From the NCBI RefSeq assembly GCF_000002425.4, contig NC_037257.1, forward strand, positions 19,380,257 to 19,444,256: a stretch of 64,000 nucleotides of DNA, written 5' to 3'. The first letter of the stretch is position 1; the number at the start of each line of letters is the position of its first letter. Origin of the DNA: Physcomitrium patens (Eukaryota; Streptophyta; Bryopsida; Funariales; Funariaceae). A program made the translations under genes and the position numbers. Of this stretch, positions 45,503 to 58,333 are shown piece by piece. The notes below the pieces were generated by a model. It worked only from the letters and a program-made list of their open reading frames with translations, made no database searches and was not told where the DNA came from.

Positions 45503-48330
45503 CCATGTTAATGAATAAAATATTAAAACTTACCTCTTCTTTGCTAAGAATCAAAGATCTTTTCCACCTCATATTTTACATGATTATCTATTTTAATAGA
45601 AGGCAATGATGATTGTATGCTTTTTAAAATAGTTGATTGTGAATAAGTCTCTAAGAAAAAAACATAAAATATTAGATGTACCTTTATAGATGTAGGTAGT
45701 TCCAATTGATAAGCCACTAGATTGAATTTTCTTTTTAATACAAAGTAGCCCCAATCTTTGGTAGTCCAACTTATTTTAAACTTAATTCATTTTGATATTT
45801 CATCAAAGAAACCATACTTTATCTTTAATTTTAAAAATAAGAAATTCTTTTCTAAATTCATCTAAAGATGCTTTGTAAGAAACTTGAGTTTCTTACAAAT
45901 AGAGCTTCAAAATTATTTAAAGTTGTAACAATTATTATACAAGAAATTTATCTATTAGATTTTTATTGTTTGATGTATTTAATAAATTAAGCTTTGGATA
46001 GTTACCATAAATTAAATAAAATAAAATTTATTAAATCAAAGTAAAAAATATATTATTATAAGCAAACTTTTCTAATGATATATACAAGATCCAATCATCT
46101 TACTTATAGTTGATAGTATATTACAAATACTACTCCAAAACTTGATTAATGTATTTTATTTGACTATTTATTTGAGGGTAGAAGTTAAAAGAAAGTTTGA
46201 TCTCCACCTTCAAAATCTCAATTTTTTTTTTTTTTCCAAAACTTTGATATAAATTGAGATTCTTGATTAAAAATAATATCATCAAATAGGCCATGATATT
46301 AATATATATTATCAAAAAAGAACCTTGTTGTTTCTTCTCTAGAAATTATTTTTTTATATGGAATAAAATGTGCCATCTTTATAAGTCAATCCACAACAAT
46401 GTAGATAGTATCAAATATAGGCAATGGCAAAAGATCTATAATAAAATCTATTGATACTAAAGACCATGTTTGCTTTGGAATTGGTAGTGGCAATAGAAGT
46501 TTATAAGAATGATGATGAGAATTCTTTGATTTTGAATAGATGTTATATAAAAGGACAAAGTCTTTTACGATCTTCCACATTTGAGGCTACTAAAAATTTC
46601 AAGAAATAAGCTCTAATATTTTATAAAATCTAAAATATTTTGCAACTAAAAAATCATGATGAGATTGAAGAACACAAAGTTGCATTGGTCTTTTTGGAAT
46701 ATATAAATGATCTTCAAAATACAAAAGATCTTCCTCTAACTTGAACTTATTGTAGTCAAGATAATGCTTGATATTACAAATTAATGAATTCTTAGTTGAA
46801 ATTATATGAATTTATTCAAAAAAAATTAAATAAAAAAGTGTAATTATAGAAGTAGCACAAAGATGAAATTATTTTGGCTTCAAAAAAGCAATACATTTTT
46901 AATTAGATGTTGCTTCTCTAGCCTTTTGAGTAAGATATGATTTCTTTGATAAATTATTTGATAGTCTTTGCTACTTTTTTTGTTGATATGTAATCACAAA
47001 ATCAAAAGTAGATAATAATGTATTCTAATAAATTTAGCAGCAATTCAAAATCTGACCTGACATGAAATACTCAATTTTTTTTATAATTTGTATATATAAT
47101 CATAAGGTATGTAGCATCTTCCAATAAGTAACACCATTCTTAAAAAGATTCTATACTTGCAAGAAATTCTTTATTATAAATCTTATAATTGATCTCCATA
47201 GTTGAAAGTTTTTTAGAATAGAATACAATTAAGTGGAGGTTTTTATCCTTATCTATAATAGTACAACTCCTAATGCAAAGTTAGAAGTATTAATCTCTAA
47301 ATAAAAAGCCTTTGTAAAATCTAAATGGAATTAGATTAGATCTCTAATAAAAATTATCTTTAAATCTTGAAAAGTTCTTTATACTTGAAGTCTCTATTTC
47401 AATTTATTTTTAGATATTAATTGAGTAAAAATAATGGCAACTTAAGAATAATTCTTGATAAACATTCAATAGAAATTAATGAATCTAAGAAAATATTATA
47501 CATCTTATATTTTTTTTAAAATTACCCACTTTATTGTAGCTTAAATTTTCTTTGGATCCATCAATAAGCCTTCATTGAATATAGTATATTCAAGAAATTT
47601 TACTTTTAGCTGATGGAATATATATTTCTCTAATTTGATATATAAACTTACATCTTATAATTTTTACAAGTCTAATTTTACATATTCTTCATATTTTTTA
47701 AGAATCTTAGAGTAGATTAAGATATCATTAAGATATCAAATAACAAATTTATCTATGAATTTTTAGAAAACATCATTCATCATATGCCAAAATATAATTG
47801 GAGTATTTGTCAATCCATAAAGTATGACATTATATTCAAAATGTTTGTATTTTTTTTGAAATGCTATCTTCTATTCATCTCTTTTTTTAATCTTTATCAA
47901 ATTTTATGCTCCATAGAGATCTATTTTGGTGTAGATTTTAGCTTGATTGAGTTGCTCCAAAAGCCTTGATATCAATAGTAATGGATAATGATTCTTTACC
48001 ATTATTTTATTGAGGCCGCAATAATCAATACATATTTGTCAAGATCAATTTTTTTTCTTTTTAATAAAAAGTATTGGTGCACTTATTGGAGATTTAGATT
48101 GTCAAATAAAATTCTTTCTATGATTATTGTTAATGTAATCTTTCAATGTCAAATGTTCATTCTACAATAGGTTGTAGATTAGGCGAAATGGTAGTTGAAT
48201 CTTTTTTTAAAGATCAATGGCACAATCATATGATTGATACTTTGACAATATATCAACATTCTTTTTTTTAAAGTTATCTTGAAACTCCTCATATTCTTTT
48301 GAAATAGCTACTAATAAGCTTACTTCTTTA
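45503..48330 (-). repeat. Large inverted repeat, left arm (inner part): decayed gypsy B
   Basis: Matches 54757-57587 in reverse orientation with very few differences (in the ~290 bases I compared closely at the outer end, only about one). It encodes a decayed gypsy related to A. The outer continuation of the arm lies at 14395-15492 and 21827-21835, separated by A1 and D. The inner end stops at a decayed C LTR at 48332. Confidence 0.88.
45520..48320 (-). pseudogene. Gypsy B1 pol remnant (left arm)
   Basis: Minus strand: linker before RT near 48300, RT at about 47600-48200, RNase H around 47000-47300, integrase HHCC and catalytic region at 46130-46600, and a chromodomain relic at 45540-45610. 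Clear motifs: PLPIPKQTWSLVSIDFIIDL (46400-46500), against PLPIPEQPWSSVSMDFITDL of A1, and FYPQINSQIKYINQVLE, against FHPQTDGQTERVNQVLE. The integrase Glu in TERVN is lost (IKYIN). Amino acids are shifted to Ile, Lys, Asn and Tyr and there are many stops. Confidence 0.85.
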
Positions 48331-48331
48331 T

Positions 48332-49627
48332 GATGTCATATTGTGACATGATTTTATACTAAAAATATGACTAAAAATGATATTTTAATTAATACTCTAT
48401 TATAGTAGTTCAACAAGAATTCAAAATATTTTAATAAGACTTTTATGAAAGTCTTTTAGCCTATTTTCTTATCTTAATAGCAAGTAGATAAAATTTAGTT
48501 AGTATTTTTACCTTCTAGGATATAAAAACTCTTTTATTACCTTAGAAAGGCCATAAATTGATAAAATCAGGGTAGAAGAGGTAAATGGTTGATATGATTG
48601 ATACTAGAATCAAGTTGAGGGTAGGATTGGACTAAAGAATCCTTAAAATAGGTTAGACTTATACTCAGAGGTCGACCATTTGTGAACTAGGATCGAAATC
48701 AAACCTTTTGTCACTAAAACGACTACTTAGGAAAAATTAGGATTTCATTTGAAGATTGGAGGTTAGGATTTGAAAGATAGTTATAAATTCTTTTCAAAAG
48801 CATAAGGATTTTTTGTGTAGGATTTTTGAAAATTTGACAATTATTGTTCAAAATCAGGATTTGTATTGATGATTTGGATTTTATATAATATAATTAGGGC
48901 TAGCAATTTTGGCTAGTTCATGCAATTGATATAACATCTTTAATTCAAAATTTGATATTATTTAGTTTATTAGGTGTGATAAGTGTATACAAATTTTTTT
49001 TATAATCTAATGGTGTGGTTTGGAGATATCTGGTTTTTAGCACAAGAGGGTTTCAGAAGTTGGCAGTTTAAGATTGAGTAGGATTTCTATGATATTTAGA
49101 GATCTACTTGTGGAATCAAGGTAAAATTTGGCATAGTGTTGAAGGACTTGAAGATCAAGTTGCAAACCAATTTTGAATCAAAATTAATAGTTGATGAAGG
49201 AGAAATCACTATTGAGATTTTTGCTTCACTTTTTAAGTTGGTGGCTGAGTGACATTAGTACAATTTTTGGAGGTTTTTTCACAATCTATAAGTTGGATTG
49301 GGCTGAAAATTCTTGAGCATATAGAAGGCTTACATTGACAATTGCATGCAAAATTTTACATCATGTGGATGGTTAGATTAGAAGTTACAACTTATTAAAG
49401 TTTACTAATTAGGATTGGAGCTTATAAGAAAAATCTAAATTGCTTAAATATGAAAGTAACAAGATAATTGAGATTTATGTGTGATTGAAGCTACTAAAAA
49501 GAGTATTTTTTAGCACTTTTGTATTAGAATTTGGATTACATTCTTCTCATATGGGTGAAACCTATTAGGATTTTTTGGATGTTTGTGAAACACAACCTCA
49601 CCTTCCACAGCCAGATGCCCAATGTTA
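48332..49627 (+). repeat. Decayed C-family LTR between the arms
   Basis: Starts tgtcatattgtgacatg and follows the C LTR through ccttctagg, ggtcgaccatttgtg, gagatctac, acacaacctcaccttcc and cagccagatgcccaa, then loses the match at about 49627, before the expected gcacgtaatacgaca end. It is closest to the decayed LTR at 2741-4060. Positions 49628-49717 hold no assignable sequence. Confidence 0.7.
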
Positions 49628-49717
49628 GGGTAGAGAGAGTTTGCCTCAAGAAATAATTGGACTCTTAGCTATCAATAATTGCTCAAAAAAGCTTCAAAAT
49701 AAAGGAAGCCCTAAGTT

Positions 49718-50729
49718 TATATCCTAAAAATTCAACTTGAATAGTGTAGAATACACATTTTTCTAACTTAGCATATAATCTTGTATCTTTAAGTTTTTGT
49801 AATACACAACAAACATGAACTTTATATTTTTTTTTTATTTTAGAGTAGATTAAGATACCATCTCAATAAAAAACAACAAAATCATTAAAAAATTCATAAA
49901 AGATATGATTCATTAGATATTAAAAAATAATTGGTGCATTTATGAATCTAAAAGGCATGACATTATATTCAAAATATCCATACATGGTTCAAAATATAGT
50001 TTTCTATTCATCTCCTTTTTTAATGCATACCAGATTATATACTCCTTGTATATCTATATTTGTATAGAATTTTTTTTGATTAAATTGATTAAGATATTTT
50101 AAAATCCAAAATAGAAGATATCTATTCTTGATGGAAATCATGATACTAGCTAAGAATATTACTTGACATCTTTTCACCATCAAAAATAGACATGGCATAT
50201 ATAATAAAAGATGACCATTCTTTTACCGCATGCATGAAAGTTCTTGCACGTATCAATAAGGATTTGGATGTACTAAACTTTTATATTTTTACTTAACGAA
50301 TGAAATATTGAATTAAACTATCAAAAAATTAAGGTTACAAGAAATCTAATATATTTAAGGATTATATATTTTTAATCAAGATAATCCTAAAATAACCAAA
50401 TTGGATAGAGATCTTATTACATTAAATATTACTATGCTATTATGATCTTTAATTGTTACATCTAAAAGAATAGTCTCATATGTAACATCTCTACAATATA
50501 ACAAACAATCATCTATGACTTTTATAAGTATAAATTTAGTTTTTTTGACAAATGATATCTCTTATTTTTTGAAAATTTTTTTGTTTATTCAATAGACTGA
50601 GGTACTTGAATCTAATAAATTTAAGACTTTGTCATTTTTTGGTTTTAAATAAAATTTTATTATAAAAAAGATGAGAGGTCTGATAAAAAAATATGACCTT
50701 TACTAGGAATTAGTCAAGATTATAACCAC
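49718..50729 (-). pseudogene. Gypsy E remnant, RT N-terminus and protease
   Basis: Matches A1 in minus orientation. 49718-50080 covers the RT segment from the FLGYI side to the IKEGDE side (…YTNIDIQGVYNLVCIKKGDE at 50004-50070). A deletion follows. 50140-50290 matches the pre-RT linker (gcatgtgcaaaag-like block) and 50300-50720 the protease. It stops at accaca/ccg where the fold-back C-type insertion starts. Its gag continues at 53414-54225. Confidence 0.65.
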
Positions 50730-50944
50730 ACCGTATCGTATTATATGAAGTCTTGGTTGAAAATATGCTAGGCACTTGGCTATAGAAGATAAAAAGAATT
50801 TGCAACAATAAGTCCTAATCACTCTAATAAAATCATGTATAAATTTCTATAAAAGCTTAATAAAAATAATCAAATATTAATTAAGTTTAATTATTATTAT
50901 TTTGTTTTATTTTATTTTTGAAATAAATTATAGAAAAAAACAAG

Positions 50945-51190
50945 AAAATCCAAAGGAAATACTAAAAAAATTCAAAAAAACCTCCAAAGAATCTTAAAAG
51001 AATCCTTAAAAATCCTAAAAAAATCCTAAAAAATCCTAAAGAAAATCTAAAGAATCCTAAAAAAATCTTAAATAATTCTTAAAAAACTCTAAAAAAATCC
51101 AAACCAAATCCTAAAAAAATCCTAAAAAAATCCAAATCAAACCTTAATCCTAATCCTAAACTAAATCCTAATCAAATCTTAATCAAATTT
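50945..51190. repeat. A-rich degenerate tandem repeat (AATCCTAAAAAA-like)
   Basis: About 20 imperfect copies of an 11-12 bp unit built on aatcctaaaaaa, with variable A-run length. It lies in the left part of the fold-back pair. No coding potential. Confidence 0.75.
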
Positions 51191-51380
51191 GAAATCTCAA
51201 ATAAATTTCTAATAATCTTACAATAGATTTTAAAATTCAATAAGTAATATTTGAACTGTTGATTTCAATTCAAATTTTACACATTATTTACTAATTAAGT
51301 TAAAAATAAGTACAAAAAAAATTAAAAAAGATTAAAATTAACAAATAGACGATAATCTCAAAAATGTACTTGGATGTCAG

Positions 51381-51677
51381 TATCACGGACAGAGAAATAC
51401 AAGCTCAAAATCTAATAAGAAGTTCAATAAGAACTGGCAAGAATTAGATTAATCAGATGAATACAAGAACAACACCAAAGAGGTGAGCTAGAGCTCCAAA
51501 CGATGTGTTGTCGAGACTGAAGAACTCTTTAGCTTTGATTCCAATATATAATCTTATTTAGGAAACTTCTCAAGTAACTTCTATCAACTAGAAAGCTTCT
51601 AGAAGGTTCCAGAGACTTGCTTCTAGAAGGTTCTAGAAACTTGTCTCTAAAAGGTTCTAAGGACTATGTCCCTAATA
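51381..51677. repeat. F-family solo LTR, 297 bp, TSD GTCAG
   Basis: Flanked by gtcag on both sides (51376-51380, 51678-51682). The inverted partner of the host sequence at 52570-52640 runs straight through (cttggatgttgattggcc), which shows the empty site. The left end, tatcacggacag, resembles the family-A LTR start tgtcacggacat. Internal blocks (aggttctagaa, gagctccaaacg, gtgagct) match the element at 59191-59595 in reverse. Confidence 0.75.
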
Positions 51678-53413
51678 GTCAGCGGGCCTCTTTTTCCGAC
51701 CTTGATGTCAATCTCTCATAGCCAATTAGTCTGATGTTGTCATGTAAAATGGCTAATAGATGAAAGGGTGAAGAAAATATCATATTCTTAAAGATCTTAT
51801 TTTAAATATATTGTAACAAATTATCTTGGAAAAATAGATAATAGTCAAGGGATAGAAAAATTAAAGGTGCTAATGCTGCCTTTTTGTAAAATAGGCTTCT
51901 ATTCACTTTGTAGGACCACAAATAGAGCAAAATAAGGTAGATTAGAAAAATAAAAATATAGGCACCTTTGGAAAGAAATTAAGAGTAGTTTTTAGAAAAA
52001 ATTACCTTAGAAATCTAAGAATTGATATCCAAAGAGGATCACTTACCAACTGAGATTGAAATCAGACCTCGAGGCACAAAACCAAGCCTTGATGACGATT
52101 TTGAGGTTTTCTTGGAGATCAAAGAGTAGAATCTAAGAGTTGACTTGATGAGATTTTTTTGAGAATTGATTTAGAATGATTTAAGTATATATTGACTTTG
52201 TAAGAACTTTGCAAAGTTGGAGTTTGTTTTGGATGACTCTAGATTTGTGAAATAAAATGGGTGATATTTTTTGGAGAATTTCATAAGTTTTGCAGTTGAT
52301 CTACAGATGAAAATTTCTTAATTTGTAGGTGTAGTTGTGCTTGATATGTGCTGTAGATTTAGATTTGATCAAGTAGTTAGATTAAAAGGCATAAAGATTT
52401 TTGTGGGTTATAGTCTCAAAATTTAGGGTTTTGAGGACCAATGAGGTTTTCTTAGATATTTGTCAATCTGCTAGTTAGATTGAAGCAAATATATTTCATA
52501 AAGATAGTCAGCTTGATTTTTAATATGTATGTAAAGTTTGGAAGCAAAGTAACAATTTAATCAGGAATAATTGGCTCTAAGAGATTGGCATCAAGGTCGG
52601 AGAAGAAGGCCAATCAACATCCAAGCACATTTTTGAGGTTATTGTCTATTAGATAATTTTGATCCTTTTTAAAAAAAATTACACTTATTTTCAAATTAAT
52701 TATTAAGAAGTATGTAAAATTTGAGTTAAAATTAATAGTTTGTTTATTAATTATTGAGTTCCTAGACCATAACCTACAAAAATCTTCATGCTTTTCAATC
52801 TAACTATTTGATCAAATCCAAATTTATAATACACATCAAATACAACTACATCCAAAAATCCAAAAAATTTCACTTGTAGATTTATTATCAAACTCTTGAA
52901 ATTGCCTAAAAAGTCAATCTTATTTTATTTTCAAAAAATCAGAGTCACTGAAAACAACACCAACTTTGTAAAGCTCTTACAAAGTCATTATCTATTCAAA
53001 TCCTTCAAAATTATTACCTAAAGAAACCCTATCAAGCCTTTCCTCCAATCTCATTCTCCAATCAACAAAAGAACCCCATAATCATTGCCGAGGCTTGATT
53101 TTGTGCCTTGAGGTCTGATTTCTACCTTGGTTGGTAACTAGTCTTTTCCAAGTATCAATTTTTATTTCTTTTGAAGTAAATTTTACTAAAAACAATTCCT
53201 AATTTCTTCCTACATATGCTTATATCTTTTTTTTAATATATCTTATTTTCTCTTATTTATGGGCCTACAAAATAGAAGCCACTTTTCTAAAAATATAGCT
53301 TTATTACTAAAAGTTTTATTACATTCCTATCTTTTTGTTTTATCTTTTAACTTGGCTCTTCTATAATAAGATCCATATTATTATCTTTTACCATATAGTT
53401 ATATTACAATTTA

Positions 53414-54225
53414 ACGGTCCATGTTGTAGCTAGAAAAACTTATTTTTTGATACATTATCTCTTTTAGCAACCATGTTTCTCACTTTTTGGTTGCATTGTT
53501 TCTTTGCACAATGTTGAGCAATGTATTTAGCTTCTCTATAATATAAGCATAAGCTATCTTAATAATGTCGAGTCTTTTCTTGCTTTATGAGAGATTTAAA
53601 GCATATCATATTAATTTATATTGGTTTTGGCCTTAATGAATAAGATTTTGAAAATTTAGGAATTACCATCATTATTTGACTTGTTTCACTTCAACCAAGT
53701 CTTTGCTCTTGATGTCTTTCAAATAATTGATTATTGTATGCAATGGCTTAAATAATAAATTATTCCAAAGATTTTGCCTTTGATATTGTCAATAACAAAT
53801 CTTTGATATTATCCTTCAATTCATATTGAAATTGATTGATAAGGGCTTTGTCATTCTAATCTACATCGCAAGTGATGTTTTGGAATTTAACAACATATAT
53901 AGTCACTGACCATAATTCTTACCATAAAGATAAAATCTTGGTCTCTACTACTCTTTTTCAATCACTTTTTTTAAATATAATTATAAATACTTCTAGGAAT
54001 GAATTCAAATCATAAAAAAGTCACAAATATTTTTTTATTAAATGTGCAAATAAAAAAAATGCTTATTCTATCAAACTTCTTAGGCATGTCAATTCTTATT
54101 TCCATCATACTAATAGAATCAAAACTTCTTGGATTTAGTTGTGAGATTAATCTACTTCCTTCTTTCAACTAAACAACTTCTAGAGACAAATTCTGAATTT
54201 CTTCTATATGTGTAAGAATAGTACT
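53414..54225 (-). pseudogene. Gypsy E gag remnant
   Basis: Minus strand. Begins (right side) with an N-terminal gag segment near 54130-54210 and ends near 53420 with the region equal to acgg tccctattgtagctgg of A2. The zinc-knuckle codons are visible at 53500-53580 (ttgcacaatgttgagcaatg, against ttggacaatgttgagcagtg). Frame destroyed. Confidence 0.7.
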
Positions 54226-54329
54226 TCCATAATTCATATTGGAAATATGTGAGATTTCTACTTATAGAGTATATTATATATGTCATGATTCACATTGGAA
54301 ATATATAAGATTTCTATTCTTATAGCACT
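54226..54329. other. Short direct repeat at the head-to-head junction
   Basis: attcatattggaaatatgtg… and attcacattggaaatatata… (54230-54262 and 54285-54320) are near-identical ~33-bp direct repeats. They lie between the leftward gypsy E gag and the rightward gypsy B2 protease, so they mark the junction of two diverging gypsy copies. Confidence 0.55.
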
Positions 54330-57300
54330 AATTTGAAATTTTTTACAAGTTTCCTTCTTGCTTTTTAGATGAGGAATTTTTTAAACTTCACAAAATTCTT
54401 CTAGTACAAAAGTCAAAACCTGTACATGTAAAAGTAATAGATGGTCAATCTTTATATTCAGGCAATATTATTCATAAAACCATACTACTATAAATATCAT
54501 TTAATGGCCACAATAATAAAATAATATTTAATATTATTAGAAGTTTATTCAATTTTATCATTTTAGAGATTTTAAGGTAAGAAAGATATAATCCATCTAT
54601 AGATGAGAGGTTTCATAAGATTGAATTTTCTAAAGAAACCCTTTAGGAAAAACCTATTAAAAAGTCATCAACAACAAAGTCCTTATTTTTTGAATAAGAG
54701 CTTTTATGAAGATAGCTAAGAAAAAAATACCATTTGTTTTTATGTAATTTTTCTCATAAATAAGTAAGCTTATTAGTAGCTATTTCAAAAGAATATGAGG
54801 AGTTTCAAGATAACTTTAAAAAGAAGAATGTTGATATATTGTCAAAGTATCAATCATATGATTGTGCCATTGATCTTTAAAAAAAGATTCAACTACCATT
54901 TCGCCTAATCTACAACCTATTGTAGAATGAACATTTGACATTGAAAGATTACATTAACAATAATCATAGAAAGAATTTTATTTGACAATCTAAATCTCCA
55001 ATAAGTGCACCAATACTTTTTATTAAAAAGAAAAAAAATTGATCTTGACAAATATGTATTGATTATTGCGGCCTCAATAAAATAATGGTAAAGAATCATT
55101 ATCCATTACTATTGATATCAAGGCTTTTGGAGCAACTCAATCAAGCTAAAATCTACACCAAAATAGATCTCTATGGAGCATAAAATTTGATAAAGATTAA
55201 AAAAAGAGATGAATAGAAGATAGCATTTCAAAAAAAATACAAAAATTTTGAATATAATGTCATACTTTATGGATTGACAAATACTCCAATTATATTTTAG
55301 CATATGATGAATGATATTTTTAAAAAATTCATAGATAAATTTGTTATTTGATATCTTAATGATATCTTAATCTACTCTAAGATTCTAAAAAAATATGAAG
55401 AATATGTAAAATTAGACTTGTAAAAATTATAAGATGTAAGTTTATATATCAAATTAGAGAAATATATATTCCATCAGCTAAAAGTAAAATTTCTTGAATA
55501 TACTATATTCAATGAAGGCTTATTGATGGATCCAAAGAAAATTTAAGCTACAATAAAGTGGGTAATTTTAAAAAAAATATAAGATGTATAATATTTTCTT
55601 AGATTCATTAATTTCTATTGAATGTTTATCAAGAATTATTCTTAAGTTGCCATTATTTTTACTCAATTAATATCTAAAAATAAATTGAAATAGAGACTTC
55701 AAATATAAAGAACTTTTCAAGATTTAAAGATAATTTTTATTAGAAATCTAATCTAATTCCATTTAGATTTTACAAAGGCTTTTTATTTAGAGATTAATAC
55801 TTCTAACTTTGCATTAGGAGTTGTACTATTATAGATAAGGATAAAAACCTCCACTTAATTGTATTCTATTCTAAAAAACTTTCAACTATGGAGATCAATT
55901 ATAAGATTTATAATAAAGAATTTCTTGCAAGTATAGAATCTTTTTAAGAATGGTGTTACTTATTGGAAGATGCTACATACCTTATGATTATATATACAAA
56001 TTATAAAAAAAATTGAGTATTTCATGTCAGGTCAGATTTTGAATTGCTGCTAAATTTATTAGAATACATTATTATCTACTTTTGATTTTGTGATTACATA
56101 TCAACAAAAAAAGTAGCAAAGACTATCAAATACTTTATCAAAGAAATCATATCTTACTCAAAAGGCTAGAGAAGCAACATCTAATTAAAAATGTATTGCT
56201 TTCTTGAAGCCAAAATAATTTCATCTTTGTGCTACTTCTATAATTACACTTTTTGATTTAATTTTTTTTGAATAAATTCATATAATTTCAACTAAGAATT
56301 CATTAATTTGTAATATCAAGCATTATCTTGACTACAATAAGTTCAAGTTAGAGGAAGATCTTTTGTATTTTGAAGATCATTTATATATTCCAAAAAGACC
56401 AATGCAACTTTGTGTTCTTCAATCTCATCATGATTTTTTAGTTGCAAAATATTTTAGATTTTATAAAATATTAGAGCTTATTTCTTGAAATTTTTAGTAG
56501 CCTCAAATGTGGAAGATCGTAAAAGACTTTGTCCTTTTATATAACATCTATTCAAAATCAAAGAATTCTCATCATCATTCTTATAAACTTCTATTGCCAC
56601 TACCAATTCCAAAGCAAACATGGTCTTTAGTATCAATAGATTTTATTATAGATCTTTTGCCATTGCCTATATTTGATACTATCTACATTGTTGTGGATTG
56701 ACTTATAAAGATGGCACATTTTATTCCATATAAAAAAATAATTTCTAGAAAAGAAAAAACAAGGTTCTTTTTTGATAATATATATTAATATCATGGCCTA
56801 TTTGATGATATTATTTTTAATCAAGAATCTCAATTTATATCAAAGTTTTGGAAAAAAAAAAAAAAAAATTGAGATTTTGAAGGTGGATATCAAACTTTCT
56901 TTTAACTTCTACCCTCAAATAAATAGTCAAATAAAATACATTAATCAAGTTTTGGAGTAGTATTTGTAATATACTATCAACTATAAGTAAGATGATTGGA
57001 TCTTGTATATATCATTAGAAAAGTTTGCTTATAATAATATATTTTTTACTTTGATTTAATAAATTTTATTTTATTTAATTTATGGTAACTATCCAAAGCT
57101 TAATTTATTAAGTACATCAAACAATAAAAATCTAATAGATAAATTTCTTGTATAATAATTGTTACAACTTTAAATAATTTTGAAGCTCTATTTGTAAGAA
57201 ACTCAAGATTCTTACAAAGCATCTTTAGATGAATTTAGAAAAGAATTTCTTATTTTTAAAATTAAAGATAAAGTATGGTTTCTTTGATGAAATATCAAAA

Positions 57301-57600
57301 TGAATTAAGTTTAAAATAAGTTGGACTACCAAAGATTGGGACTACTTTGTATTAAAAAGAAAATTCAATCTAGTGGCTTATCAATTGGAACTACCTACAT
57401 CTATAAAGGTACATCTAATATTTTATGTTTTTTTCTTAGAGACTTATTCACAATCAACTATTTTAAAAAGCATACAATCATCATTGCCTTCTATTAAAAT
57501 AGATAATCATGTAAAATATGAGGTGGAAAAGATCTTTGATTCTTAGCAAAGAAGAGGTAAGTTTGAGTATTTTATTCATTAACATGGCTACTATATCAAT
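54330..57600 (+). pseudogene. Gypsy B2 pol remnant (right arm)
   Basis: Plus-strand counterpart of the left arm. It also retains protease sequence (54380-54650, matching VHVEVIDGRPLSSGD and VILGLSWLEKYNPRIDW of A1 in decayed form), then linker, RT (54910-55450), RNase H, integrase (56507-56960, the PLPIPKQTWSLVSIDF and FYPQINSQ segments again) and a chromodomain relic. The chromodomain is cut at …YYINEHI by the C'' LTR at 57611. Many stops; non-functional. Confidence 0.85.
54757..57587 (+). repeat. Large inverted repeat, right arm (inner part)
   Basis: Inverted, nearly identical to 45503-48330 (for example the same 60-codon frame at 54917-55099 on the minus strand and 47988-48170 on the plus strand, unchanged). 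Outside 57587 the arm continues as the C'' unit. Confidence 0.88.
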
Positions 57601-57647
57601 GAACATATAATGTCATGTTAAAATTTGGCTATCATATGTAAATAATG

Positions 57648-57649
<2 letters not shown>

Positions 57650-57686
<37 letters not shown>
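57650..57686. repeat. (AT)n microsatellite
   Basis: Uninterrupted AT dinucleotides, 37 bases; the left copy of the same unit (15420-15432) has only a short TA run. Confidence 0.9.
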
Positions 57687-57695
<9 letters not shown>

Positions 57696-58306
57696 TATAA
57701 TATAGTGAGAGCCATGTTATTAAATTTCAGTTGGTTATAAAATATAGTTAGTTTGTTATTTTGAAGTAGTTAGTTTACGAAGGCTACTATTAATTTTGAT
57801 TTTTATATTGATAATAGTTTTATATATTTGAAGCCACATTTATTAGATATTGGTGACTCTTAAAATCTTGATATTTAAGATACATATTATATAAAATTCA
57901 TTAAAAAGAAAACTTTAAAAATGATTTTTATTTGAAAAAGATTAACTAAATAAACCATATGGATGAATAGAGATTAATGATAAAAAATCTTCATTCCTAT
58001 TAGCCAAAGGTCATGCCTAATGGGCTTTAAGGAAGCTACTAAAGGTCTTATTAGAAATTAGGCTTACTTTTTTAAGGAAATTTGAACATTTGAGGTTGAG
58101 ATCATCAAGTTTAGGATTTTAGATATAGTTTTGGTAAATAATTTATAGAATTTAGAGTTTTTGTGAAGGGGATATAGGCACTCCAAGTCAAGATATTGAT
58201 TTTGTATCTACTGTCACTTTTTGAGGCATTGCACATATATATGAAGGATTTTGAGGATTGAATTGTGTTGTTGAAAAGTTAATTTTAAAAACTACATTTT
58301 GCATGT

Positions 58307-58333
58307 AAAAAAAAAAAAAAAAAAAAAAAAAAA
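58307..58333. repeat. Poly-A run of 27
   Basis: 27 consecutive A bases inside the C'' leader. The left copy has only taataaaaagg here, so the run is a local expansion and not a retroposon tail. Confidence 0.85.

Larger units (their letters stand above)
50734..53413. repeat. Fold-back pair of decayed C-type LTRs
   Basis: The left end, tatcgtattatatga, resembles the C LTR start tgtcgtgttgtaacacga. The right end, atattacaattta before acggtcc, resembles its reverse complement. Inside, 51880-52440 and 52740-53270 are inverted homologues (gaaatcagacctcgagg and its complement ccttgaggtctgattt; aataggcttctatt and aatagaagcc). The two LTRs therefore face each other. The site is in gypsy E at the gag-pol border, with ACCG left and ACGG right, close to the ACGG target seen for two other C insertions. 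Confidence 0.6.

Noticed and set aside
47988..48170. 60-codon frame identical in both arms
   Set aside because: Identical only because the inverted-repeat arms are nearly identical; it is antisense to decayed RT and has no coding features.
50945..51190. Telomere-like or interstitial telomere repeat
   Set aside because: The unit is aatcctaaaaaa with a variable A run, not CCCTAAA; it looks like slippage in A-rich DNA.
58307..58333. Poly-A tail of a LINE or SINE
   Set aside because: The homologous left copy at 14.8 kb lacks the run and continues in matching sequence beyond it, so the A run is a local expansion.
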